Below the pieces are notes generated by a model. That model saw only the letters and a program-made list of their open reading frames with translations. It ran no database searches and was not told the DNA's origin. A stretch of 46,173 nt of DNA, taken from Pseudomonas juntendi. GTDB taxonomy: Bacteria; Pseudomonadota; Gammaproteobacteria; Pseudomonadales; Pseudomonadaceae. Shown here piece by piece: positions 36,474 through 44,470 of this stretch. The position numbers and the translations under genes were made by a program. The DNA is taken from assembly GCF_009932375.1 (NCBI RefSeq), contig NZ_BLJG01000020.1:1-46173 (forward strand), read 5' to 3'. Numbering within the stretch: position 1 is the stretch's first letter; the number at the start of each line of letters is the position of its first letter.

Positions 36474-36845
36474 ATGAGCGCCTCCTCTTCCGCTGCCGCC
36501 ACCGCGCGCCTGGACCGCATTCTCGCCGACGCCAAGCGTGACAAGGAAATGGGCTACCGCGACAAGGCCCTGAGAATGTACCCGCACGTGTGCGGCCGCT
36601 GCGCCCGCGAGTTCGCCGGCAAGCGCCTGAGCGAGCTGACCGTGCACCACCGCGACCACAACCACGACAACAACCCCCAGGACGGCTCGAACTGGGAGCT
36701 GCTGTGCCTGTACTGCCACGACAACGAGCATTCGCGCTACACCGACCAGCAGTACTTCAGCGAAGGCTCCACCAGCACCCCGAGCATCGCCAAGGCCACG
36801 CACAACCCGTTTGCCGGCCTGGCTGGCTTGCTGAAGAAAGACTGA
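36474..36845 (+). CDS. yajD: YajD-family HNH nuclease
   Basis: 123 aa. HNH fold with two zinc CxxC pairs, CGRC and CLYC, around ELTVHHRDHNHDNNPQDGSNWELLCLYCHDNEH. This matches the YajD family of small HNH proteins, whose substrate is not established. AAAGGAAACACC precedes the ATG. It is followed by the RNA methyltransferase gene after 72 nt. Confidence 0.88.
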   Translation: MSASSSAAATARLDRILADAKRDKEMGYRDKALRMYPHVCGRCAREFAGKRLSELTVHHRDHNHDNNPQDGSNWELLCLYCHDNEHSRYTDQQYFSEGSTSTPSIAKATHNPFAGLAGLLKKD

Positions 36846-36881
36846 CCATCGATTCGCCCCCCGCTGCTACCGGGCAGCCCG

Positions 36882-36887
36882 TATAAT
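36882..36887 (+). promoter_or_regulatory. Candidate -10 box for the RNA methyltransferase gene
   Basis: An exact TATAAT occurs 30 nt upstream of the GTG start at 36918. No good -35 hexamer is found 16-18 bp upstream, so the call rests on the -10 alone. Confidence 0.3.
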
Positions 36888-36917
36888 CGCGCTTTTTTTC
36901 GCGAAGGGCCCCGGTAC

Positions 36918-37388
36918 GTGGCAAACAAACGATACAGCTGCATCGGCCTGTTCAACCCCAAGTCGCCGGAAAACGTCGGCTCGGTGATGCGCGCCGCGGG
37001 CTGCTACGGCGTCAACTCGGTGTTCTATACCGGCAAACGGTATGAGCGCGCCCGTGACTTCGTCACCGACACCAAGCGCGTGCACTACGACATCCCGCTG
37101 ATCGGCATCGATGACCTGCAACGCATCATTCCGCTGGGCTGCACCCCGGTGGCGGTAGAGCTGGTGGACGGCGCCCGGCCCCTGCCGGAATACACCCACC
37201 CGGACCGCGCCATCTACATCTTCGGCCCAGAAGACGGGTCGCTGAGCGAAGAAGTGCGCGGTTGGTGTGAAGAGACCATCTACATCCCGACCGAGGGCTG
37301 CATGAACCTGGCGGCGACGGTGAATGTGGTGCTGTACGACCGCATGGCCAAGGGGCTGAATACCCGGTCGGGGCCCAAATTCAAGTAA
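36918..37388 (+). CDS. SPOUT (TrmH/SpoU-family) RNA methyltransferase
   Basis: 156 aa, a single SPOUT domain. Motif 1 is NVGSVMRAAGCYGV, motif 2 is YIFGPEDGSLSEE, and motif 3 is IPTEGCMNLAATVNVVLYDRM, which builds the trefoil-knot S-adenosylmethionine pocket. It probably 2'-O-methylates a tRNA or rRNA ribose; the target is not predictable, and the sequence is not a close TrmL match despite similar length. The start is GTG at 36918, with GAAGGGCC some 11 nt upstream. Confidence 0.87.
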   Translation: MANKRYSCIGLFNPKSPENVGSVMRAAGCYGVNSVFYTGKRYERARDFVTDTKRVHYDIPLIGIDDLQRIIPLGCTPVAVELVDGARPLPEYTHPDRAIYIFGPEDGSLSEEVRGWCEETIYIPTEGCMNLAATVNVVLYDRMAKGLNTRSGPKFK

Positions 37389-37410
37389 AAAAAGCCGCCC
37401 TTGCAGAGCC

Positions 37411-37433
37411 TGTACCGGCTCACCGCCGGTACA
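37411..37433. terminator. Stem-loop between convergent genes
   Basis: TGTACCGGC / GCCGGTACA, a perfect 9-bp stem with loop TCACC, lies between the convergent methyltransferase and aldehyde dehydrogenase genes. On the minus strand a GGCGGCTTTTTTT run follows about 17 nt further on. It probably serves as a bidirectional transcript end. Confidence 0.5.
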
Positions 37434-37492
37434 GCCACCACAAAAGCGGCCAGGTGCCGAACTCCGTCAGAACAGCACCGGTCTTGCTCAGC

Positions 37493-38983
37493 TCACGAAG
37501 CGTTGATCCAGATGGTCTTCAGCTCCGTGTATTGGTCATGGGCCCAGATGGACTTGTCGCGCCCACCAAAGCCAGACTCCTTGTAGCCACCGAACGGCGT
37601 GGTCACGTCACCTTCGCCGAAGCAGTTGACCGTGACCACCCCGGCGCGGATTTCACGCGACAGGCGCAGCGCATTGCGCAGGCTGCCGGTGTAGGCCGAG
37701 GCGGCCAGGCCGTACACGGTGTCGTTGGCCAGCTCGATGGCTTCATCAATCGTTGCGAAGCTGGTCACGCTCAGCACCGGGCCAAAGATTTCCTCGACGA
37801 ACAGCTTGCTGTCACGGCCAACGTTGTCAACGATGGTCGGCTGCACATACACGCCGTTCTCGGTTTCGCCGCCCTGAACGATGCTGAGTTTTTGCCCGGC
37901 AGCGTATTCCAGGTACGACTTGACCTTCTCGAAATGCGACTTGCTGACCATCGCGCCCAGGCGGTTGTCCGGGTCCAGCGGGTCGCCCAGCTTCCAGTCC
38001 TTCAAGTGCTTGGCGATCAGGCCCAGCAGTTCGTCTTTCACGTCCTTGTGCACGATCAGGCGCGAGGAGGCCGAGCAGTTCTCACCCATGTTCCAGAACG
38101 CACCGGCGGTGACGAACTGCGCCACTTCGTCGAGGTCTTCGCAGTCGTTCATGACCACGGCCGGGTTCTTGCCCCCCAGCTCCAGAACGATGCGCTTGAG
38201 GTTGGACTCGGCAGCATATTTCAGGAACAGGCGGCCGGTGTCGGTGGAGCCGGTGAAGCTGACCATCGGGATGTCCATGTGGCGGCCAATGGCCTCGCCC
38301 ACTTCACGGCCACCACCGGGCACCAGGTTGAACACACCGGCCGGGATACCGGCTTCATGGGCCAGCTCGGCCACACGCAGGGCACTGAGGGTGGTTTCCT
38401 TGGCCGGCTTGACCACGATCGAGCAACCGGCGGCCAGCGACGGGGCGATCTTCCAGGCCAGCATCAGCAGCGGGAAGTTCCATGGCAGCACCAGGCCGAC
38501 CACGCCAATGGCTTCACGCACCACCATGGTCACGGCAGCGTTGCCGGTCGGGGCGGTGGCGTCGTAGATCTTGTCGATTAGCTCGGCGTGCCAGCGGATA
38601 GTGTGGATGGTCTCCGGCACGTCGACGGTCTGGCATTCACTGACCGGCTTGCCGCTGTCCAGCGCTTCCAGCACTGCCAGTTCGTGGGCGTTGTCTTCCA
38701 GCAACTGGGCGAACTTCTGCAGCACGTGCTTGCGGTCGTTCGGCTGCATCTTCGACCAGGTGCCTGCCTCGAACACCCGCTTGGCCGCCGCCACGGCGAC
38801 GTTCACGTCGTTGACGTCGCAGGCGGCGACTTCGGCCAGCTGCTTGCCGGTGGCCGGGTTGGTGGTGACGAAGGTGCGGCCAGAGATTGCATCGCGGAAC
38901 TCACCGTCGATGAACGCCTGGGTGCGCAGTTGCAGGTCGGCGGCGATGGCCGCGTATTGTTCCTTGCTCAGCAATTCAGCCAT
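37493..38983 (-). CDS. NAD(P)-dependent aldehyde dehydrogenase, PuuC-like
   Basis: 496 aa. Catalytic residues are in place: Asn169 in VLPWNFP, general base Glu268 in VLELGGKNP, nucleophile Cys303 in NMGENCSASSR, and the cofactor motif FTGSTDTG. Length and the N-terminus (TQAFIDGEFRDAISGRTF) are closest to gamma-glutamyl-gamma-aminobutyraldehyde dehydrogenases (PuuC). Starts 14 nt after the DapA-like gene stop with GGAGG upstream, so it is the last gene of the GntR-FAD oxidase-MFS-DapA-like-ALDH unit. It likely oxidises the aldehyde produced by this unit; the substrate is unknown. Confidence 0.88.
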   Translation of the reverse strand: MAELLSKEQYAAIAADLQLRTQAFIDGEFRDAISGRTFVTTNPATGKQLAEVAACDVNDVNVAVAAAKRVFEAGTWSKMQPNDRKHVLQKFAQLLEDNAHELAVLEALDSGKPVSECQTVDVPETIHTIRWHAELIDKIYDATAPTGNAAVTMVVREAIGVVGLVLPWNFPLLMLAWKIAPSLAAGCSIVVKPAKETTLSALRVAELAHEAGIPAGVFNLVPGGGREVGEAIGRHMDIPMVSFTGSTDTGRLFLKYAAESNLKRIVLELGGKNPAVVMNDCEDLDEVAQFVTAGAFWNMGENCSASSRLIVHKDVKDELLGLIAKHLKDWKLGDPLDPDNRLGAMVSKSHFEKVKSYLEYAAGQKLSIVQGGETENGVYVQPTIVDNVGRDSKLFVEEIFGPVLSVTSFATIDEAIELANDTVYGLAASAYTGSLRNALRLSREIRAGVVTVNCFGEGDVTTPFGGYKESGFGGRDKSIWAHDQYTELKTIWINAS

Positions 38984-38997
38984 TTTTTCCAGCCTCC

Positions 38998-39891
38998 TTA
39001 TTTGATCTGGGCGATGGTGGCCTTGAGTTCGGTGACCACACGCTGAAGTTCGGCCTTCTCGGCGTCATCCAGGTCGTACAGCGGCTTGCGCACACCACCG
39101 GTCTTCAGGCCGTTGAGGGCAACGCCGTGCTTGATCGCCTGGACGAACTTGCCACCTTCGAGGAAGTCCATCAGCGGCATCATGGCGCTCATGATCTTGC
39201 GGCCTTTGTCGAAGTTCTTTTCGATCACGCAGGCCTCGTACAGGGCCACGTGCTCGCGCGGGATGAAGTTGGAGCCGGCGCAGACCCAGCTCTGAGCGCC
39301 CCAGGCGAAGAACTCCAGGGCCTGATCGTCCCAGCCGCAGGACAACTGGATGTTCGGGCGATGGATGGCCAGGCGGTGCAGCTGGGCCATGTCGCCGGAG
39401 CTTTCCTTGATGGCGACGATGTTCTTCACGTCGGCCACGGCGTCGAAAAACGCCTCGCCCATGCTCACGCTCATGCGGCCTGGGTAGTTGTAGAGCATGA
39501 TCGGCAGGCCGGCGGCAGCGTCCACGGCTTTGACGTGCAGGGCGATTTCCTGCTGGGTCGGCAGCGCGTACGGCGGGGTACCGACCAGCAGCGCATCGGC
39601 CTTGATTTCCCTGGCATGCTGGGCGAAGGCCACGGCGTCTTCGGTGCGGATGCCACCGGTGCCAACGATCAGCGGCAGGCGGCCGTTGAGCACGTCCTTG
39701 GCCTGGGCGGCCAACTCGACACGCTCCTGGGCGGTGTGGGCGTAGTACTCACCGGTGGAGCCACCAATGATGACGCCGTGGATCTTCGCTTCGACCAGGT
39801 ATTCGAGGACCTCGGCGAACGCCGCCTTGTCGATCGAGCCGTCCGCAGCCAGCGGGGTGATTGCCGGGGTGTAGATGCCTTCGAATTTCAC
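38998..39891 (-). CDS. DapA-family (DHDPS/NAL) lyase or dehydratase
   Basis: 297 aa TIM barrel of the dihydrodipicolinate synthase/N-acetylneuraminate lyase superfamily. The Schiff-base lysine is Lys162 in IVAIKESSGD, the catalytic tyrosine lies in MLYNYPGR (134/136), and Arg139 can bind a carboxylate. The substrate loop reads GGSTGEYY instead of the GTTGE of true DapA. Members cleave or dehydrate 2-keto acids. The catabolic setting argues against lysine synthesis. The start is GTG at 39891 with GGAGA eight bases upstream. A GCCGCAGC/GCTGCGGC hairpin (39928-39950) separates it from the MFS gene. Confidence 0.85.
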   Translation of the reverse strand: MKFEGIYTPAITPLAADGSIDKAAFAEVLEYLVEAKIHGVIIGGSTGEYYAHTAQERVELAAQAKDVLNGRLPLIVGTGGIRTEDAVAFAQHAREIKADALLVGTPPYALPTQQEIALHVKAVDAAAGLPIMLYNYPGRMSVSMGEAFFDAVADVKNIVAIKESSGDMAQLHRLAIHRPNIQLSCGWDDQALEFFAWGAQSWVCAGSNFIPREHVALYEACVIEKNFDKGRKIMSAMMPLMDFLEGGKFVQAIKHGVALNGLKTGGVRKPLYDLDDAEKAELQRVVTELKATIAQIK

Positions 39892-39963
39892 GGTAGATTC
39901 TCCAGTGCGTTGCTCAGTGTTTTGAAGGCCGCAGCACACGTGGCTGCGGCGGGTCATACGCAT

Positions 39964-41292
39964 TCAGCTCAGCGAAGCCGCTTGTTGCAGGTTGAGCGAG
40001 CGGGTTTCCGGGGCCAGCGCGACGGAAATCGCCAGGCCGATGAATGTCACCGCTGCAGCGGCGTACATGGTCGCGCCGATGCCATAGCTGTCCAGGGCGA
40101 TGGGCACCAGCCAGGTGCCGATCGCGGCGCCAACGCGCGACAGCGAGGTGCCCACGCCCACCGCGCCTGCGCGGATCTCGGTGGGGAACAGTTCGTTGGG
40201 GTAGACCAGTTGCAGCACCTGGGCGCCGCCGATGAACAGCGCGTAGGCGCCGAACAGCGCCAGGATGAGCATCTCGCTGGCGTTGCTGAAGGCGCCGAGC
40301 CCGAGCAGCGCCAGCCCCGACCAGAAGAAGCTGTGCAGCAGCGTGGTGCGCCGGCCAATGGTATTCAGCAGGCGGGTACCGATAATGCAGCCGACCACGA
40401 ACAGGCAGGTGATCGCCACCGAACCAATGGCGGCCCAGTCCCCTTTCAGGTTCAGTGCGCCCAGCACCTTGGGCGCGAAGGCATACACGGCGAACACCGG
40501 GATCACCGAGCACGTCCAGAACAGGCTGACGAACAACATGCGCTTGCCGTAACCGGAGTGCAGCAGGCTGAGGAACGACAGCTTGCGGGTCTTGGGCTCT
40601 TCCGGCAGGTTGTTCAGCGAGAAGCCAGGGCCGTACACACGCTTGATCACCTGCTCGGCTTCGGCCGAACGCCCCTTGCTGATCAGCCAGCGTGGCGATT
40701 CCGGGGTACCCAGGCGCAGGGCAAACAGCAGTGCACCGATCACCGCGGCACTGGCCAGCACCAGCCGCCAGGCATCTTCACCGCCGTGGCGCAGAATGGC
40801 CTCACCGACCATGTAGGCGGTGGCCGCACCGGCGAACCACAGCACGGTCAGGGTGGCCAGGCGCGGCCCGCGGTTTTTCTTCGGCAGGAACTCCACCAGC
40901 AACGAGGTGGCCACCGGGTATTCAATGCCCACGGCAATGCCGATGGCAAACCGCAGCAGGAACAACGCCAGGGCCGACTCCACCCAGAACTGCGCCAGCG
41001 AGGCCAGGATGAACAGGGTCGGGCCGACGAAGAACACCCTTTTGCGGCCAAAGTGGTCGGTGAGCCAGCCGCCGAAGAAACCACCGAAGAAAATGCCGAT
41101 CAGCGCCGATGCGGCAATCATGCCTTGCCAGAAACTGCTCAGGCTCAAGCCTGCAGACATCTGCACCATGGCCACGCCAATGATGCTCAGTACATAGCCG
41201 TCAACGAACGAGCCGCCGCCGGAACGCAAAGTCAGCAACTGGTGAAAGTTGTTGATCGGTACTTCTTCAATCGAAACATTCGGACTTGTCAT
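39964..41292 (-). CDS. MFS transporter, sugar-porter/organic-acid type
   Basis: 442 aa, twelve hydrophobic helices. The helix 2-3 loop reads GGWLTDHFGRKRVF, helix 6 is followed by the sugar-porter motif PESPRWLISKGRSAEAEQVI, and the second-half loop is NTIGRRTTLL. It lies in the middle of a catabolic operon and should import its substrate by proton symport. The start at MTSPNVSIEE has AGGAACA upstream; the earlier ATG in frame has none. An ACCACCGGTGGT palindrome lies about 95 nt upstream. Confidence 0.85.
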   Translation of the reverse strand: MTSPNVSIEEVPINNFHQLLTLRSGGGSFVDGYVLSIIGVAMVQMSAGLSLSSFWQGMIAASALIGIFFGGFFGGWLTDHFGRKRVFFVGPTLFILASLAQFWVESALALFLLRFAIGIAVGIEYPVATSLLVEFLPKKNRGPRLATLTVLWFAGAATAYMVGEAILRHGGEDAWRLVLASAAVIGALLFALRLGTPESPRWLISKGRSAEAEQVIKRVYGPGFSLNNLPEEPKTRKLSFLSLLHSGYGKRMLFVSLFWTCSVIPVFAVYAFAPKVLGALNLKGDWAAIGSVAITCLFVVGCIIGTRLLNTIGRRTTLLHSFFWSGLALLGLGAFSNASEMLILALFGAYALFIGGAQVLQLVYPNELFPTEIRAGAVGVGTSLSRVGAAIGTWLVPIALDSYGIGATMYAAAAVTFIGLAISVALAPETRSLNLQQAASLS

Positions 41293-41385
41293 TATTGTTC
41301 CTACCATTTCTGCTTACTACGTGTTTTCAAGGCGAACGCGCCCGCGAAACTGAAAAGACTGTTCAGCCCCGGGGACCCGGTAATA

Positions 41386-41397
41386 ACCACCGGTGGT
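41386..41397. promoter_or_regulatory. 12-bp perfect palindrome upstream of the MFS gene
   Basis: ACCACCGGTGGT in the 182-nt gap between the FAD oxidase stop and the MFS start. It may be an operator or a short hairpin. It is unrelated in sequence to the inverted repeat in front of the GntR gene. Confidence 0.35.
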
Positions 41398-41474
41398 CAA
41401 TTTCGGGCCGAGCGAGCCCGTGCCGGCTAACTGGATGCCGACCTGTCTGTGCTATGCCTGATGCCTGTCAGCGA

Positions 41475-42794
41475 TCAGCTTTCTTTGCCAGCGCGGAACT
41501 GCCCCCACATCAAGTTGGCGTTCAAACCCAACGAAACCAGGGGTTGCGGCGGGTTCGCGGAAGGCCCGGGGGCATTTAGCAAAAACTCGATAAGTTCGTT
41601 CTTGTCGCCCGCCAGCCAGTCAGCCAGCAACTTGCCGGTGACCGTGCCACGGGTAACGCCGAGGCCGTTGCAGCACAGTGCGCCGACTACATTGGGCGCC
41701 AACTTGCCGAAAAACCCCATGTGGTTGCGCGACAGCGCCAGGGCACCGCCCCAGGTGTACTCGAAGCCCACCCCGGGCAACATTGGAAAGCGCCGGGCGA
41801 ACGATTCACGGTGGCGCTCGGCAAAGCGCTGCAGGAACTTGCGGTTGCTGCGCCCGTCGGGGTTGTAGCTGAAGCTGTTGCGGATCAGCAGGCGGTTGTC
41901 GACGGTACGGCGCATGGTGGTGCCGAACGGGTCGGCAGGGATCACGCCCCAGTAGGGGTTGCCCCCCAGCCGCGCCTGCTCTTCAGCGGTCAGTGGGCGG
42001 GTGATGCTGCCGTAGGTGAACACCGGCAGCATGCGGCCCTTGAGGAAGCCGAAACTCATGCCGAAGGCATTGGTGGTCAGCACCAGCTTGTCGGCTGTGA
42101 TCGAGCCCTTGGCGTGGCGCAGCACTACCTTGTCGCCATACTCCACATCGGTGATGGGCGTGTGCTCGTATAGCGAAACATTGCTCGGCAAGCTGTCGGC
42201 CAGGCCCTTGACCAGGGCCGAGGGCTGCAGCAAGGCAGTGCCCGGGGTGAACAGGCCCTTGCGGTAGAAATGCGTGCCAATGTGCCCGGGCAGGTCACGG
42301 CCCTCGATCACCTCGTAAGGCTGGCCCAGCTTGTCCAGGCCTCGGCGGTAGGCGTCCAGCACGGCAATACCGCGGTCCTCGACGGCCGCCTGGTACTTGC
42401 CGCAGTGGCGGAACTGGCACTCGATGGCGTAGCGCTCGATCAGCTCCTTGAGGTACGACTGCCCGCCCAGGTTGAGCTTGAGCACGGTTTTGGCGATATC
42501 GATGTCGCCAATGTAGTCCTCGGCCCCGATGTCGTGCGGCAGGTCGATGGCAAAACCGGCGTTACGCCCGGAGGTGCCGAAGCCGACCTCCTGGGCTTCG
42601 ACCAACACCACTTCGTCATGCGGAAAGTTCGTTGCCAGTTGGCGCGCAGCAGCCAGGCCGGTGAAACCGGCGCCGACGATCACCCAGCGGGCCTGGGTGT
42701 TGCCGCTGTGGGCCGGCCTTGGCGTGCGGGGCTGGCTCAGGTGATACCAGCCACAGGTGGCATCATCGGCAGGTAACGAACTTATTCTTGTCAT
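41475..42794 (-). CDS. FAD-dependent oxidoreductase, PuuB/DAO-like
   Basis: 439 aa. The N-terminal FAD motif is WVIVGAGFTGLAAARQLA, with an acidic end VLVEAQ and the conserved GFGTSGRNAGF; the C-terminal FAD contact is CNGLGVTRGTVTGKLLADW. It is a member of the same amine oxidase family as the puuB-like gene at 1323 but clearly diverged, and it lacks a glutamine synthetase-like partner here. Expected to oxidise an amine or amino acid to an imine. AGGTTAGCCC precedes the ATG. The operon partners suggest the product goes on to the DapA-like enzyme and the aldehyde dehydrogenase. Confidence 0.85.
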   Translation of the reverse strand: MTRISSLPADDATCGWYHLSQPRTPRPAHSGNTQARWVIVGAGFTGLAAARQLATNFPHDEVVLVEAQEVGFGTSGRNAGFAIDLPHDIGAEDYIGDIDIAKTVLKLNLGGQSYLKELIERYAIECQFRHCGKYQAAVEDRGIAVLDAYRRGLDKLGQPYEVIEGRDLPGHIGTHFYRKGLFTPGTALLQPSALVKGLADSLPSNVSLYEHTPITDVEYGDKVVLRHAKGSITADKLVLTTNAFGMSFGFLKGRMLPVFTYGSITRPLTAEEQARLGGNPYWGVIPADPFGTTMRRTVDNRLLIRNSFSYNPDGRSNRKFLQRFAERHRESFARRFPMLPGVGFEYTWGGALALSRNHMGFFGKLAPNVVGALCCNGLGVTRGTVTGKLLADWLAGDKNELIEFLLNAPGPSANPPQPLVSLGLNANLMWGQFRAGKES

Positions 42795-42855
42795 TGGGCT
42801 AACCTGGTGCTTGTTGTCGTCGAGCGGTCAGCCAGCGCCGGCCTGACCGGGTCAT

Positions 42856-43572
42856 TCATATCTGTATGGGTACATCCAGCCCTTGTGGTGCGGCGTATTC
42901 AGCCATGCGCCGGCGCGACAGCTCGAAGTGCTCACGCACCAGTTGCCCAGCCGTTTGCGGGTCACGGCGCTCGATCGCATCAATCATCTGGTCGTGCTGC
43001 GCGCAAGCGGTTTCCAGGTCACGTTGCATGTCATCGGTGGTCGGGTGGCGATAGAAGATCTTGCCCAGCCGGGTGTGGTCGATCAGCAAGCGACGCAGGC
43101 TCGGCAGCAGGTAGTCGTTGTGCGCCATCTTGCCGATTTCCAGGTGGAAGGCGTCGTTGTAAAGCACGCGGTTTTCCACATCACGGTCTTCGATCGCCTG
43201 GCGGAACTGGGCCTGGATGGCCTTGAGCGCGTCGATTTCATCGGCACTGGCATAGGTGGCGGCCAGCTGCGTGGTTGCAATGTAGATCAGCGGTGCGGCA
43301 ACGAAAAAACTGTGCAGCGACTCGTGGTTCATGGCCGCCACCCGTGGTGCGCGGTTGGCTTCCAGTTCGATGTAGCCCTCGGCGGCGATCTGGCGCAGCA
43401 GTTCACGCACGGGTGGCCGCGACAGGCCGAATTCGTCGCACAGGGCCAGTTCGTCCACTACTGCCCCCGGGGCCAGTTCCATGCTCAGGATCCGGCGGCG
43501 CAGCGCCTCGGCCAACACCGCCTTGCGGTCCGGTGGCACTTGCGCTTCGAGGGGTTGAACGGTGGCTTTCAT
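42856..43572 (-). CDS. GntR-family (FCD-type) transcriptional regulator
   Basis: 238 aa from the ATG at 43572, which has AAGG five bases upstream. An ATG at 43593 would add seven residues but has no ribosome site and lies about 12 nt from the predicted transcription start. N-terminal winged HTH: AEALRRRILSMELAPGAVVDELALCDEFGLSRPPVRELLRQIAAEGYIELE. The C-terminal FCD all-helical domain contains DAFHLEIGKMAHNDYLLPSL and RREHFELSRRRM-like ligand/metal positions (VREHFELSRRRM). It is the first gene of the catabolic unit and is probably autoregulated through the inverted repeat at 43636. Confidence 0.87.
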   Translation of the reverse strand: MKATVQPLEAQVPPDRKAVLAEALRRRILSMELAPGAVVDELALCDEFGLSRPPVRELLRQIAAEGYIELEANRAPRVAAMNHESLHSFFVAAPLIYIATTQLAATYASADEIDALKAIQAQFRQAIEDRDVENRVLYNDAFHLEIGKMAHNDYLLPSLRRLLIDHTRLGKIFYRHPTTDDMQRDLETACAQHDQMIDAIERRDPQTAGQLVREHFELSRRRMAEYAAPQGLDVPIQI

Positions 43573-43612
43573 GGCGGCCTTCTTTGTGGTCATGGCGCTG
43601 TGTCTACTATTT

Positions 43613-43642
43613 GTATAACGACTATAGGGCACTGTTAGACAA
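43613..43642 (-). promoter_or_regulatory. Predicted sigma-70 promoter of the GntR operon
   Basis: On the minus strand, TTGTCT (43642-43637) and TTATAC (43618-43613) are 18 bp apart, placing transcription start about 30 nt before the GntR ATG at 43572. The -35 box lies inside the inverted repeat 43636-43650. Confidence 0.45.
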
Positions 43643-43650
43643 TGTGTCTA
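43636..43650. promoter_or_regulatory. Candidate GntR operator
   Basis: TAGACA-ATG-TGTCTA is a perfect 6-bp inverted repeat with a 3-bp spacer overlapping the -35 box of the GntR gene. One half-site, GTGTCTAC, recurs at 43600-43607, 44 bp away, about four helical turns. Both features fit cooperative repression by a dimeric GntR protein. Confidence 0.5.
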
Positions 43651-43897
43651 CAGCATTTCAGATAAACGGCTGAATCTGTCTGAGCCTTTGTTTTCAAGGC
43701 CTCCAGCGGTTTCGACAGCGGTGATTAAACACCCTTGAAGCTGCATTGCCAAACCGGACAGGGTATTCGCCATATACGACACAGCCAGCTGCTTTTCACC
43801 GTTTCAACCCCACCCAGGGCTCGCCGCCGAGCGATGCAACTGAACGCTGGCGTTGCCGTGCAGGTCAGCTGCTTACATTCCACAAGGAGGGTTTGCC

Positions 43898-44236
43898 ATG
43901 CTCGATAGCCATTCCGCTGCGTCGTCGCAGCACAATGTTCATGGCCTGGAACGTGCCAGCTCGCTGGCCGGTGGTGCGCTGATGTTCAGCAAAGGGCTGC
44001 GCCGTGGCGGCTTGGTTGGCTTGCTGCAGATGGCGGTGGGCGGCCTGGCCGTGGCGCGTGGGGTCAGCGGGCACTGCGCCACCAAGGCCTGGTGGCAGCG
44101 GCACCGGCAGGAGTATCAGCGATTGCGGTCGGATATCGAGCGTAGCGCGGCGGACCTGGAGGCGTTGAAGGCCAGCGCCGAGGCGGCGACGCGCGGGGTG
44201 ACGGTGACCGGGAAGGATCCGTTGGCTGGCGGTTGA
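43898..44236 (+). CDS. DUF2892-like inner-membrane protein
   Basis: 112 aa. NVHGLERASSLAGGALMFSKGLRRGGLVGLLQMAVGGLAVARGVSGHCATKAWW has two hydrophobic segments with the 'ER..S...G..L...G' pattern of the DUF2892/YgaP-like membrane domain. A charged amphipathic helix follows (residues about 70-95). An AAGGAGGG site six bases before the ATG at 43898 decides the start. Unknown role. A REP pair follows the stop. Confidence 0.75.
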   Translation: MLDSHSAASSQHNVHGLERASSLAGGALMFSKGLRRGGLVGLLQMAVGGLAVARGVSGHCATKAWWQRHRQEYQRLRSDIERSAADLEALKASAEAATRGVTVTGKDPLAGG

Positions 44237-44250
44237 TTGATGCATTGCCT

Positions 44251-44338
44251 GTGCCGGCCTCTTCGCGGGCTTGCCCGCTCCCACAGGCGTTGAGACTGCG
44301 CTGTACCTGTAGGAGCGGGCAAGCCCGCGAAGAGGCCC
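44251..44338. repeat. REP pair (BIME) before structured element copy 1
   Basis: Inverted REP units CCTCTTCGCGGGCTTGCCCG and GCGGGCAAGCCCGCGAAGAG. The right-hand unit runs directly into the start of the 540-bp-spaced direct repeat, so it belongs to the duplicated segment. Confidence 0.88.
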
Positions 44339-44470
44339 TGATGGCGTACGACTTTTCATCAACCCGAGCCCAAAGCTTCAATCGGCGCTGCTTGGGAATT
44401 ATCCTACGAGCCGCGTGGAAGCTGCTCTGTTGTAGGGGAAATGCCCCAGGGCTAATGTCGTTGGGTCGCC
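44312..44470 (+). repeat. Direct repeat, copy 1 (partner 44852-45010)
   Basis: 159 bp, identical to 44852-45010 except at three positions (44365, 44456, 44462), exactly 540 bp apart. It includes the end of a REP unit and the region leading into the structured RNA element, with a GGGG-AAATG-CCCC hairpin at 44436-44447 and a CCTAC/GTAGG stem around 44403-44437. A weak promoter (TTCAAT at 44377, 17 bp, TATCCT at 44400) may drive the element. The 89-codon frame open through copy 1 is interrupted early in copy 2, so the sequence is conserved as RNA/DNA, not as protein. Confidence 0.9.

Noticed and set aside
38998..39891. True dihydrodipicolinate synthase (dapA) for lysine synthesis
   Set aside because: The substrate loop is GGSTGE rather than GTTGE and the gene is inside a GntR-controlled catabolic operon.
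39127..41430. 767-codon open frame opposite the DapA-like and MFS genes
   Set aside because: Gln/His/Arg-rich composition without domains; the opposite strand carries two unmistakable genes.
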